Source of the DNA: Triops longicaudatus
Taxonomy: Eukaryota > Arthropoda > Branchiopoda > Notostraca > Triopsidae
Length of the DNA: 64,000 nucleotides
Assembly: GCA_022885665.1 (NCBI GenBank)
Contig: JAGQDJ010000041.1
Location: forward strand, 248,001-312,000
Direction: 5' to 3'
The translations under genes were made by a program, and so were the position numbers. Positions within the stretch are counted from its first letter, which is position 1; each line of letters opens with the position of its first letter. Positions 26,201-34,500 of the stretch are shown one piece after another. The notes below the pieces were generated by a model. It did not search any database. It was not told the DNA's origin and was given only the letters and a program-made list of their open reading frames with translations.

Positions 26201-27061
26201 CCCTCAAAAATATAAAAAAGTAGGCAACTGAAAAATGTTGGACGCTCCAAAATTAAAAACATGCAAATAATGGGGATACTCTTTTCCGAACTATGCCGGC
26301 TGACCTGGAATCCTCCTTGCCGTAGCTCGGAATGTCCCACCTCAAGATAGCTGTGGGTTTCAGTTACCACGTTACGATACTGCAACAAACCACATCCGCT
26401 GCAGCACAAGCTCCGAATCATAAACTCCAGAAACCATCGATCTTTCTTCGCACTGTAATAAACCCATCCAACTTCGCTTGCTTTCTCCCAGAAACGTATG
26501 TAGGGCAAAAAATTGCTGAATAAGCCTAAAGTTCTGATATAATGCAAATGAAGAACTTTGACATAAGACAGCACCTGCTAATATTTTGTTTTGTTAAACC
26601 AGATTCCTTGTAAATATCAATAAATTCTTACGAGGGTAAACGGAAGTGAAACATGGTTTATTTCGTCGTCCAACCGAAGCAGGAAGAAAGACAAAGTATG
26701 GAGTCAAGAAATTTAACATAAAACTAACTTTTTCTGAAGGAAAGGAGGAAGCGATGTGACATTTTTGATACAATATAGGAAATAAGACGAAAAAGGGGCT
26801 TGAGTTGATAAAACGACTAAAGGAGAAATCTTTACTCCTCCCTGTTAGCATTAAATTGCATAGTTTTCTCCTCCCGTTTCGGCCTACTAACGAGCAAAAC
26901 AATTTTTACGCCATTGCCGGTAACTTAGGTATCATATCCGAGATCGGTCTTGGTGGTGCACGAGGAGGTCCCGCCCCACCACCACCGAAAGCTGCGGCGG
27001 GTGTGGGTCGTGGCCCACATGACGTATTCTTGAGTCAGTGTGTCTTCGCAGGTACACCGGG

Positions 27062-27100
27062 TATATATAGAGGCAGGGCAGTCCTTCTCTAAGTGTCAGT
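27062..27100 (+). promoter_or_regulatory. TATA + initiator promoter of the multi-exon array
   Basis: TATATATA at 27,062-27,069 and TCAGT at 27,096-27,100 (A at 27,098) form a textbook arthropod core promoter with 32-36 bp spacing, depending on which TATA register is used. It is the only TATA/initiator pair I find between 26.9 kb and the first coding exon, and none comparable was seen before each later coding exon. Confidence 0.75.
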
Positions 27101-27217
27101 CACATCGCCAAGTGTTGAGCAGTGATTTCTTCCAACCTCCTCAGCGCATCATCTTACGAAGTTTAATTTTTGTGACTACGTGAATTTTCCAGACTTCCGA
27201 AAGTTTAGCATCCTAAG
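27098..27217 (+). other. Untranslated leader exon of the array
   Basis: From the predicted start site at 27,098 to a donor (CTAAG then GTAAAA) at 27,218. The exon contains no long open frame. An acceptor (gggttttaccacacag) at 27,451-27,454 would join it to the first coding exon. Every other coding exon in the array also has an acceptor just 5' of its ATG, so this one leader could serve all of them. Confidence 0.6.
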
Positions 27218-27454
27218 GTAAAACTTAACTGGAACAATATTTTATTTTCATTCAGTTCTCCCTAGTGCTCATTCACAAGTAAACCATAGTGCATGCCAAA
27301 TTTTTCCGTATTCAACTTCGAAAATGTAGTGATTTTTTTAACAACAAAGAAAAGAAAATAGACAAAAAATGACATGGGACTAACGACAAAGCAAAAACAC
27401 CTTAGCTTTCACACCATATCATTGCTAATTCACTTTCGGGGTTTTACCACACAG

Positions 27455-28055
27455 CACTTTTGGCACTCACAAAGCACCCAAAAATGCACCTCAGCAAGCT
27501 CACCTTAATGGGCCTTATGTGCCTGGCCCTCGTCTTGGCTGCAGTAGCCGACGATACCAACTCCACTGATTCCGGAATTGATAAGAGCCAGCGAACAGTT
27601 GGAATTAGCCTTGGCAAATGGAAATTGGGAAATATAGGACTCGGAAATATAATCTCGAGCGGTTCCTCGTCTTCCTTGCCTGCTGGCATCAGTGTGGGTA
27701 CCGGAATCTCTACCAACACTAGCAACACCGGCACCGTCAGCATTGGAACAGGAATTTCGGCCGACTCGATCAGCTCCGGCAGTACCAGCATTAGTGTGGG
27801 TACCAGCACCGATGCCCTCTCTGGAGGTCTTACCACCGGCTCCGCTGTCTTCGGCTGGGGTGCTTTGACGGGATTAGCCGGCTACTTGAAAGCCTTAACC
27901 AAGACTCGCCTCGTAACCAAGGGCATTGGTATCGCTCTTTTGGCCACCGGTGTCGGCTTGATCATCGCATTCGGAGTCCTCGCTTCCGAACTCAAACGCC
28001 GAAGCAGTGACGACACCTATGCCTCCTACGAAGACAGCTACAACGCCCAATACCG
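27455..28055 (+). CDS. Array variable exon V1 (signal peptide, Ser/Gly repeats, membrane segment)
   Basis: Coding starts at the ATG at 27,484; the frame is open upstream but lacks a better start. It gives 190 codons plus two bases. Residues 1-23 are a signal peptide (MHLSKLTLMGLMCLALVLAA...). A Ser/Gly/Thr-rich region then repeats [IV]-S-[IV]-G-T three times. A membrane segment follows (about 158-179, GIGIALLATGVGLIIAFGVLA), then KRRSSDD and a Tyr-rich tail (YASYEDSYNAQY). The exon ends CG at 28,055 before GTAATG, phase 2, and joins 31,084 to make CGA (Arg). The joined protein would be 314 residues. If the donor is not used, a TAA stop follows immediately. Function is unknown. Confidence 0.8.
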
Positions 28056-28286
28056 GTAATGTATAAAGAAAAACCATCCCCCGTCCGCTCTTTCCCGTAG
28101 GTGACAATGCAAGAGCCCGAAAGAGTAGATTAGCATTTTAAACTTCGAAGCACTTCTGCAATTAGCACCACCAAGCTAACATAACATGGCAAAATCACCA
28201 TTTAGATTCAAAAGGGAAATTTGGGGGCACAGAGTGAATGCTATGCGCACAATGGTGAAATTGTAAGCTTATGGATTCTTAAGCAG
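28056..28286 (+). other. Intron between V1 and V2
   Basis: Runs from donor GTAATG to acceptor ...ttcttaagcag just before the V2 start. It contains ATTAGCAT at 28,129-28,136, the inverse complement of the octamer found in later array introns. No separate TATA/initiator promoter was seen for V2. Confidence 0.55.
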
Positions 28287-28677
28287 ATACCATGGCAGTA
28301 CGAAGCAGCTTGGTGGTTCTTTTCATCTGGGCTAGTGTGGCAGCAATTGCGTTTTACCCCGTCCTGAGCTCAGCTCAGCCGAGCGGGCCTAAAAGTCAGG
28401 AAAAAGGCCGTATTTTCTTGAACTCCAACGCCTTGAATACGACCCTTATTCCCATTAATACGACGGCCGTTGGTTCCCTCATTGGAATTGCGGCTATTAT
28501 TGCCCTTATTGTGGTTGTCGGGTTCATTTTCGTGGGAGCCATTGGACTGGGTACCTCTGCTTTTGGAGGTTACGGTACTGGTCTGGGTAGTTACGGCTAC
28601 GGTTCCAGTTACCAACCCAGTTACTATTCCGGCTACAGTAAACTTTCGAACCCTAGTGGCTACACTTACAAAAGCCG
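28287..28677 (+). CDS. Array variable exon V2 (membrane segment, Tyr/Gly tail)
   Basis: ATG at 28,292, only five bases after the acceptor; 128 codons plus two bases. A signal peptide (about 1-28, ...VAAIAFYPVLSSA) is followed by a short extracellular part with two N-glycosylation sequons (NTT, NTT). A long hydrophobic segment follows (about 64-92, IGIAAIIALIVVVGFIFVGA), then a Gly/Ser/Tyr-rich tail (YGTGLGSYGYGSSYQPSYY). The exon ends CG before GTAAGC, phase 2, and joins 31,084 as CGA. The joined protein would be 252 residues. The tail resembles those of V5 and of the genes at 46.3 kb and 50.0 kb, supporting common descent. Confidence 0.8.
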
Positions 28678-28988
28678 GTAAGCCTAAAAACTTGCACCCA
28701 CCAAGGCACTCCCAAACGATCTCGTGCACCAGCCTCGGCACTTGACCTTTACCTTCATCTGTGTATACAGAGCATTGATCCCTCCTAGGTCTCCACAGCC
28801 TCCTGAAGACTCAAGCCTCAGGGGATGCCTAGGTCTATGCTAATCATATTCACGCAACTTGCCTGTACTCAAGAACAACATGTACAGCATCTGAGCCTCT
28901 GAGGCATGCGAACTTTGGCAAAACTCTTCCATCCATTTTTCAGAAATGCATAAAATTTTCGCCAAACAATAATTCAGTCATTTGACAG
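28678..28988 (+). other. Intron between V2 and V3
   Basis: Donor GTAAGC to an acceptor at 28,988 or 28,991 (tttgacagcag). It contains ATGCTAAT at 28,837-28,844, the perfect inverse complement of ATTAGCAT in the preceding intron. There are also repeated CCTCAG/CTGAGCC/CCTGAGG-type blocks at about 28,795-28,905 that could fold locally. Confidence 0.5.
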
Positions 28989-29377
28989 CAGTGAACCATG
29001 GAGCTTCAAAAGAAACACTTCACCGTTAATCATTTTATTATTGTGTGCCTACTCTATCAGCTTTGCTCTGTTTCTGCTGATTTTCGTGATAATTTAGCAG
29101 ACATTGACTACGACACTCGTGATATTAATTACGATATTCCTGATCATGGCTATGAGAGCCGAGAAAGTCTTTACGACAGCTATAGTCACGACAATTACGA
29201 CAGTTACTTGCCGCAGAAGCAGCCTTACTATCCTCGGCCGCTTTACCCTCACTACGACCACTTTAAACTCAAGTTATTGGGGGGTTTACTGCTGTTGGGA
29301 TTTTTAGCCAAATATGTCTTAGTGCACAACTTTTTCTGGCATGCCAACGTCAGCAAATTCAAATTCCAAGTCAGAGG
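28989..29377 (+). CDS. Array variable exon V3 (Asp/Tyr-rich ectodomain)
   Basis: ATG at 28,998; 126 codons plus two bases. A signal peptide (about 1-28, ...FIIVCLLYQLCSVSA) is followed by an unusually Asp/Tyr-rich segment with D-Y-D, Y-D-I and Y-D-S-Y repeats. A Pro/Tyr stretch and a hydrophobic segment near the end (about 91-110, LKLLGGLLLLGFLAKYVLV) follow. The exon ends GG before GTAAGC at 29,378, phase 2, and joins 31,084 as GGA (Gly). The joined protein would be 250 residues. It lacks the Tyr/Gly tail of V2 and V5 after the membrane segment. Confidence 0.75.
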
Positions 29378-29533
29378 GTAAGCTTTCCTGTTCTGCTTAC
29401 CCTTTTCGATACCTTTAGTCCGCAGTCCGCACTGACGAAAGACCTTCTTTCCAGAGTTAAAATTTGTGAGAGTTTAACGTGAGCCTAAATATTACATATA
29501 ATTTTCCTGAACTAATAATCACCTGTTGACCAG

Positions 29534-30132
29534 ACAATGGCAGACATTGGGTTACTTACAGCAGTTGCGTGTAGTCTTTGCGCGGTCCCGGCCCTAACCG
29601 TAGGAACTTCGAAAACTAACCACAGCCAATTCCGGAGCGACAATGTTTGGTTACCCGCATGGCCTCCGAGTCCGTATCCAGCGTTTTCTCACCCTCTTCC
29701 CGTTAGAATTCCTCACCCCCGTCCTACATTTTCTTTACCCTCCGCTAACCAAGACAATAGTGGGCTTAAAGAAAAAATTCTACCCCCTTTTGACTTGCCT
29801 AATCTTAGCTCCAAATCGAAGAACAAGTTTTCTAACTCAAATTCAAACCCCTTTAAGCAAGGGTGGAGCGAACCCACACCAAAAGAGAAGCAGCCTTCCA
29901 GCTATTCTGCTAATTCTAAAGGCAATGCTGCTGAACGATATTTTATATTCAGCAAGAGTAACTCAAGCCAAATTGACCATCCTTTAAATTTAAGTTACCT
30001 GGAAAACGACAACGTGGTCCGCTCCAGTGTTGCTTTGATAGGCATAATTATCTTACTCTTTCTTTCTACTCAATCCACCACGACCCCTGTCCAAATTTGC
30101 TCCGCCTCAGCCGCTCGAACAGCTGAAGCCAG
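29534..30132 (+). CDS. Array variable exon V4 (Pro/Ser/Asn-rich ectodomain)
   Basis: ATG at 29,537, three bases after a cag acceptor; 198 codons plus two bases. A short hydrophobic leader (about 1-22, GLLTAVACSLCAVPALTVG) is followed by about 130 residues rich in Pro, Ser, Asn and Lys with several N-glycosylation sequons. A membrane segment (about 160-175, SVALIGIIILLFLS) and a short tail ending EA follow. The exon ends AG before GTAAAC, phase 2, and joins 31,084 as AGA (Arg). The joined protein would be 322 residues. A second open frame overlaps it (29,643-29,987) but lacks these features. Confidence 0.75.
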
Positions 30133-30594
30133 GTAAACGATCCCTACAGCCCCTATGTTTTGTACGTATTTTAAAAAATACCTTTAACTGCCGCTTAAAG
30201 TCTCCTGAGATTAAATTTGTCTCTAAAAAAAAAACACAATAAGTCTAACGTTGAAAGCTTTTTTTATGTTGCCAAAACGATGCTAATTGACAAGTGGAAC
30301 TGACAGCCGGTTAAGAACAATAGAGCTTTAGCATCCGCTTCTTAAGATTAAATGTTTCCGCGAAATTCACGTATTCTGCAGAGTGAAAAAAAAAAAGCTT
30401 TGGAGCGAGCTAAATGAATCACGAAATCTGACTCCCATGGCTGGCTGTGAATGCAAAACCGTTAGCATCGGATTGTGCCTTACTGCTTTAAATACCGCCA
30501 CGAGCTCATTAAAATTCATTCTGCAGTAAGCAATTCGCCAGTGCCAATTGAGCTCTCTCTAATCACCAATTAGTGACAGTATAAGAATCTACAG
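30133..30594 (+). other. Intron between V4 and V5 with complementary octamers
   Basis: Donor GTAAAC to acceptor ...agaatctacag. It contains ATGCTAAT at 30,280-30,287 and two downstream inverse copies, TTAGCATC at 30,328-30,335 and TTAGCATCG at 30,462-30,470. The last is a perfect 9-base complement of CGATGCTAA at 30,278-30,286. These are candidates for intron base-pairing or for POU/octamer factor sites. Confidence 0.5.
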
Positions 30595-30967
30595 CTATGC
30601 AAAACTCCTACAGAATTGTATCATTTGTTGTAACCATCTCGGTCATACTTTGGCCGTTGGCAAAAGCCTCTGACGATTATCAAGATTATCATCAAGAAGA
30701 CGAAACTTCCGAAGTCGACCCTCGCTTGCTTGTTGTCGTGCCTTCTAACGGTGCCCTCACGACCAATACAACTGCTGCACTTTTATCGGTCCTCAGCATT
30801 GTGGGCCTTGTTACAGCTCTCGTGCTCATTCTGTGGCTACTTATAACGACTCAAATTCCTCTAAATCGCTACGGATACGGCGGTTATCACCGATATCCTA
30901 ATAATGGGAACGGTTATTACAGTGCAAATCAACATTCTCCTGGTCATAGCACCAGTTACCAACGCAG
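30595..30967 (+). CDS. Array variable exon V5 (membrane segment, Tyr/Gly tail)
   Basis: ATG at 30,597, two bases after an acag acceptor; 123 codons plus two bases. A signal peptide (about 1-25, ...VVTISVILWPLAKA) is followed by an acidic region, a sequence LLVVVPSNGALTTNTTAALL similar in layout to 'FAFVNLNNDGSLTFTFNATS' in the 50-kb gene, a membrane segment (about 63-84, VLSIVGLVTALVLILWLLI), and a Tyr/Gly/Asn-rich tail. It ends AG before GTCTTG, a weaker donor than the other four. A 116-bp intron leads to the constant exon. Phase 2, joining as AGA. The joined protein would be 247 residues. As the nearest exon it may be the ancestral partner of the constant region. Confidence 0.8.
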
Positions 30968-31083
30968 GTCTTGACGCTCACATGTTCACAATTTTCAGAA
31001 AATCCCCCTCACAATTTCTCTAAAACACCGAACTTGAAAAGCATATTGGACTCATTAATTAATAAATTATTATTTTTGCGTAG

Positions 31084-31533
31084 ATCCACCAGCGATAACG
31101 TCGACTGGTCCAACCTTAACATCTTGGACTACATTTCCATGATGGAAGAGATGTGGCGCAAATTCGACGTTAAGGATGTTGAATGCCAAAAGCGTGTTCT
31201 CTGTGAATTGCATCAAAACCGTGACTCCTTGGGCCAGCCTGCTGAGAAGGTTGTCAATGCTTTTGGGTAAGAAAACGTTCGCAACGAGTCCAGTTAAGGT
31301 GCAAAACTTCGGTATTTAATAATATATTTTTTTCCTTAAATAGATACCTCCGTTACTTGTCGTTCATGAAGTTGCCATCTGACATGAACTCCCTTTTGGA
31401 CGATTACCAAGAAGCTGCTGACAAGGGACGCACCTTCAACAAGGACTGCGGTGAAATCTACAACGCTTGCAACTTCTCCTTTAAGGACACCTACCTTAAA
31501 TACGTCGGCAACAAGAGCAACAACTCACTCTAA
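31084..31533 (+). CDS. Constant DM4/12-domain exons of the array
   Basis: Exon C1 (31,084-31,266) follows acceptor tttttgcgtag. After a 77-bp phase-2 intron, exon C2 (31,344-31,533) ends in TAA. Together they encode about 123 residues: an amphipathic helix (ILDYISMMEEMWRKF), the signature C-Q-K-R-V-L-C-E (constant-region residues about 34-41), a second helix, then D-C-x(6)-C (DCGEIYNAC) and a short tail. This is the arthropod DM4/12 (PF07841) pattern of four cysteines. C1 begins with the third base of a codon, so all five upstream exons join it in frame. No other copy of these exons exists between 27.4 and 31.6 kb. The domain's biochemical role is not known to me. Confidence 0.85.
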
Positions 31534-31977
31534 GTGACTTCATCGCACAAAAGCCACCAAAAGCTCAAACGAGTGTATTGTTTGGGTATCATTGACAGTT
31601 TAACACACAGAAGAGAAGTTGTATAAAGCCAGCGAAGGTTGACTGAATCAGTCGCCGTCCTTTTCGAGTGTGTTCTTCTTGATTGTTGTTTATTTTTATT
31701 TCTTAAACACGTCCTCAGACTGTCTTCCCCTTCTCAGCCATCCACTCCGTCCAATTTCATGTTCAGCATGATATACCTCTACATTTTAACTTAAACAATT
31801 TTTCCGGTGGTCTTCTATGCCCAGGCGGCATTTACGAAGATCCCGTTGTTTTTCTTTGAACTTCGTGCTTAATTTATTCCGAAGACATGTACTTCACAGT
31901 AAAGTTATTTAAATGAGAAAACTGCCTTGCTTACTTTATATGGTCTACGTGACTAAAAAAAATAATTCGTCTGGAAA

Positions 31978-32403
31978 ATGTTACGGGTATTCAAAACTTG
32001 TGCTGTTACATGCAACAGTTGCAGAAATTCCCTAATATTTTACGATATTACCTACATCGCATTTCGTCAGAAGCTTGAAGAACAGCTTAATAACTTCGCG
32101 CATAAAAACTCGGAAATTTGTATTCAGAGCTTGTTACAGCTTATTTGCTCTAAAATACTACAAGAAAGTCCTCGTACCCAGACTCGCTTGGATCTGCCGT
32201 TGCTAAAAAGTCACAATTTCTGCAATGCTTTCTGGAGAGATCGTCTTTGTGGTGTCAATGCTTGGAAAAGTTGGTATTTCTTACTCGAAAATAACGCAAT
32301 AATTCGTCTAGAATACTATTTAGTATTCGACAAGGAAGACAGTAGTACCCAGTGCAACGAACCTAATGTGTTCCTGGACGGCATACGCTGTGAGAAGCTG
32401 TAA
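31978..32403 (+). CDS. Possible divergent or decayed DM4/12-like reading frame
   Basis: An uninterrupted 141-codon frame, 445 bp downstream of the array's stop codon. It contains 'KLEEQLNNF...EICIQSLLQLIC', loosely like the helix plus first cysteine pair of the family but with wrong spacing (8 instead of 5 intervening residues). It ends 'QC(11 residues)CEKL', reminiscent of the second pair. There is no signal peptide. An internal acceptor-like site (catttcgtcag at about 32,070) could start an exon at KLEEQ. It could be a decayed 3' exon set of a former array member, or chance. Confidence 0.3.
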   Translation: MLRVFKTCAVTCNSCRNSLIFYDITYIAFRQKLEEQLNNFAHKNSEICIQSLLQLICSKILQESPRTQTRLDLPLLKSHNFCNAFWRDRLCGVNAWKSWYFLLENNAIIRLEYYLVFDKEDSSTQCNEPNVFLDGIRCEKL

Positions 32404-32671
32404 TAGACGCTATGTCCCATAATGCAGTATGAAAATCGCTTTAGTCCGTTCCCAAACCCAGTTCAGTTAAAAAAAGGCATACAGGGAATGGAAACAATGA
32501 AGAACTACATTCTAAAATAAGTAGAGTTACTTTGGATGTAGTGTATTTCATCAGGAGTCTACACTATTTCAGTTTAATCGTATTTAATATCATTTTGATG
32601 CATAGCACGTGTCACACTTACGTCTACCTTTACTAGATGTCTTCAACTTTTTCTTACTGTATTGTCTAGTC

Positions 32672-32985
32672 TAGTGGCCGGCAAAACTTCGGCCCGCAAA
32701 CTCAATTTATCCGGCTCCCGAAGCTCGGACAGAGAATTAAATTTTTTGTAAAAGAGTAAACATGAGGAACAAATAAGCATACAAATCTCAATTCTTTACA
32801 ATTCAACTGCATTCTAATTGAAAAAGGAATAGTTTTTTTAGTAGTCTGCCTATTTTTTGTTAAGTTACGTCCGATTAAGTATATTAATGGGCCAATCCGG
32901 CCTGCCTTTATTTGTCTTGATCCGGCCCGCAACCACCATACATGGCTTTGAATGGTCCGTGAAGGGGAAAGATTGTCTACCCCTG
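32672..32985. mobile_element. hAT-like MITE
   Basis: A 314-bp element with imperfect terminal inverted repeats: left TAGTGGCCGGCAA, right inverse complement CAGGGGTAGACAA. It has internal 'CGGCCCGCAA' blocks at both ends, typical of hAT-derived MITEs. The flanking 8-bp duplication is GTCTAGTC (32,664-32,671) against GCCTAGTC (32,986-32,993), 7 of 8 identical. No transposase is encoded. The terminal C of the left end has mutated to T. Confidence 0.75.
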
Positions 32986-33503
32986 GCCTAGTCTGTTGGT
33001 TGTCCTCTCATTTCTACCTAACCGATCTAAGCAAAACAAGTTTTCCATTTCATTGCTTGTAACACTGTACACTAAGAATAAACTCATATTCATTTCTTTC
33101 GCGGCGTAAATTTTGAAGATTCCTTTCACTGGCTAAATTTTCCGACTGTGACTTATTCATTGTGTTCTAAAGTGAAAATTAGAATTTTCAATTCCTTAAT
33201 CCTCTCCTGCTCATGTTTTTTTGTTCAGTGACAAGATTTCTGTTCAGCGTCCTCCACTGTTTTCCCCGTTTCCATTTCGAACTTTTTTGCGCCTTTTCGC
33301 GGTTCATTATTTAAAGAGACGGCGTTCCTTCGAGAGTAATTTTTAGACCGCAGCGCTCATTCGTTACGTGAGTTGTTCGTTGGCATTTTTCAAACGAGGT
33401 ATACGTTTAATATTTTTACAACTTATATAAATACACAGTTCTTGCATTTATTTACTACTTATGGCTGCTTTTTCGTACTTTTTATAGCACCTTTTCGAGC
33501 ACG

Positions 33504-33569
33504 ACGGCAAGGGACCGCAATTTAGCATTGTCGAACATGCCCAACGGACTGTACCCGGTTCCTTGCCGT
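33504..33569 (+). ncRNA. Long perfect hairpin in a possibly transcribed region
   Basis: ACGGCAAGGGACCG at 33,504-33,517 pairs over all 14 positions (one G-U) with CGGTTCCTTGCCGT at 33,556-33,569 around a 38-base loop. It lies just after an acceptor-like tail (tactttttatag at 33,476-33,487) and upstream of an AATAAA at about 33,625. The large loop argues against a standard microRNA precursor. It could be a structured 3' UTR, a small spliced noncoding RNA or a transposon remnant. Confidence 0.3.
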
Positions 33570-33784
33570 TTTTCGGAGTTAATTTGTTGAAAGTAATGTA
33601 CATTAAATGTCCTAGTCCAATTCAATAAACTGGTTATTCAAATTAATTTGATTCATTTGTCAATTTTGCCTATTCCACTACATTTATCTAGTCAATTTTA
33701 TTTTTTCACCCTCATTGCTGACTTGGGTGAAAGGAAACGCCGAAAACGTGTGATAAAGTTATGACGCTTAAGAGTTACAAATTT

Positions 33785-33841
33785 AGTGCCCCCAATTTTG
33801 CGTTTCTCTTTAATTAGAGAGAAACGCAAAACTGAGGCACT
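33785..33841. repeat. Short near-perfect palindrome
   Basis: TTTTGCGTTTCTCT (33,796-33,809) is exactly complementary to AGAGAAACGCAAAA (33,818-33,831) around a loop of eight bases. Outer AGTGCC (33,785-33,790) and GGCACT (33,836-33,841) extend the symmetry. It may be a snap-back transposon remnant or a cruciform or hairpin element. Confidence 0.7.
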
Positions 33842-34191
33842 TGCCAAACAGGTTGAAAAAGAGCAAGCAAAAAATTTGACCTAAACAGAATTATAAAAAA
33901 TACAAGGAAATTGCTTCAAGACGATATTTTGTATTTGGAAGTGTCTACCAAACACGTCTTATGTTCATTAAACATGGCTTTCACAATAAAGTCATCAATT
34001 AATTATTTGAAAACTACAAAGACACAGAACACAAAGCATGTGCATAAATATGAGTAAGCTCAAGGTTATTTATTTATTATATTTAGCTTAGTTTTACAAC
34101 ATCAGCATAAATTTGGGGTGCAGTGCAGGTGGAGCGTAGACCTTCGGGGACCCAGCGTTACGACACGAGGCGTAAAAGATCAAAATGATAA

Positions 34192-34500
34192 AGGTCTCTT
34201 CACACTGAGTGCCTGTGGGTGCCTAAGTCCTTAAGAAAGTGCCTATACCGTCCTTTTACCTTCAGTTAGCGAGCAGTGGAACTTTTCTGTCCCTAGCTGT
34301 GGACAGCACGTTAAAAGAAGGGGGCAGGACAACTTAGGATAAGATGAGGACACAATGAATCTCGTTAACGTAGTTGGTCCTCCCTTCTAATCCATATTCT
34401 GGTCCCCTCCTATTGTCTCCTAGAATATGACCGATAGACACGTTGGTGTCTATGAAGTGCTTATCCTTCTGGGCTTAGGCATCTCAGTGTGAAGAGACCC
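34192..34500 (+). mobile_element. PIF/Harbinger-like MITE, copy 2
   Basis: A 309-bp element with terminal repeats AGGTCTCTTCACACTGAG at left and the inverse CTCAGTGTGAAGAGACCC at right, flanked by a TAA duplication (34,189-34,191 and 34,501-34,503). It is an inverted, diverged copy of 16,989-17,293. The longer, better preserved terminal repeats suggest this copy is closer to the active form. Confidence 0.88.

Larger units (their letters stand above)
15725..27061. other. Intergenic, no gene recognised
   Basis: About 11.3 kb without a supportable gene. The first 300 bp are the 3' UTR of the preceding gene. A PIF/Harbinger-like MITE lies at 16,989-17,293. Several stretches (about 20,125-20,215, 20,390-20,490 and 20,935-20,995) end in 'ttctactgta' or 'tttttactgta' after 'gttcgtgac' or 'gaacgaac' type sequence and look like diverged DNA-transposon termini. 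The section at about 23,580-25,200 is richer in GC, with short overlapping open frames on both strands but no recognisable product. Confidence 0.55.

Noticed and set aside
26197..26574. 125-codon minus-strand frame considered as transposase
   Set aside because: No catalytic residues or order typical of mariner or other transposases could be seen.
27444..27836. 130-codon minus-strand frame under exon V1
   Set aside because: Shadow of the repetitive Ser/Gly/Thr-rich V1 exon read backwards; the Val/Pro/Glu-rich product has no signal peptide or splice context.
28370..28741. Minus-strand and +2 frames overlapping V2
   Set aside because: Shadows of V2; they lack a start in context and run through its donor.
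33300..33487. Complete small spliced gene at 33.3-33.65 kb
   Set aside because: A donor-like and an acceptor-like site exist, but TATA and initiator spacing is wrong and the longest frame after the acceptor is only about 17 codons; only the hairpin is reported.
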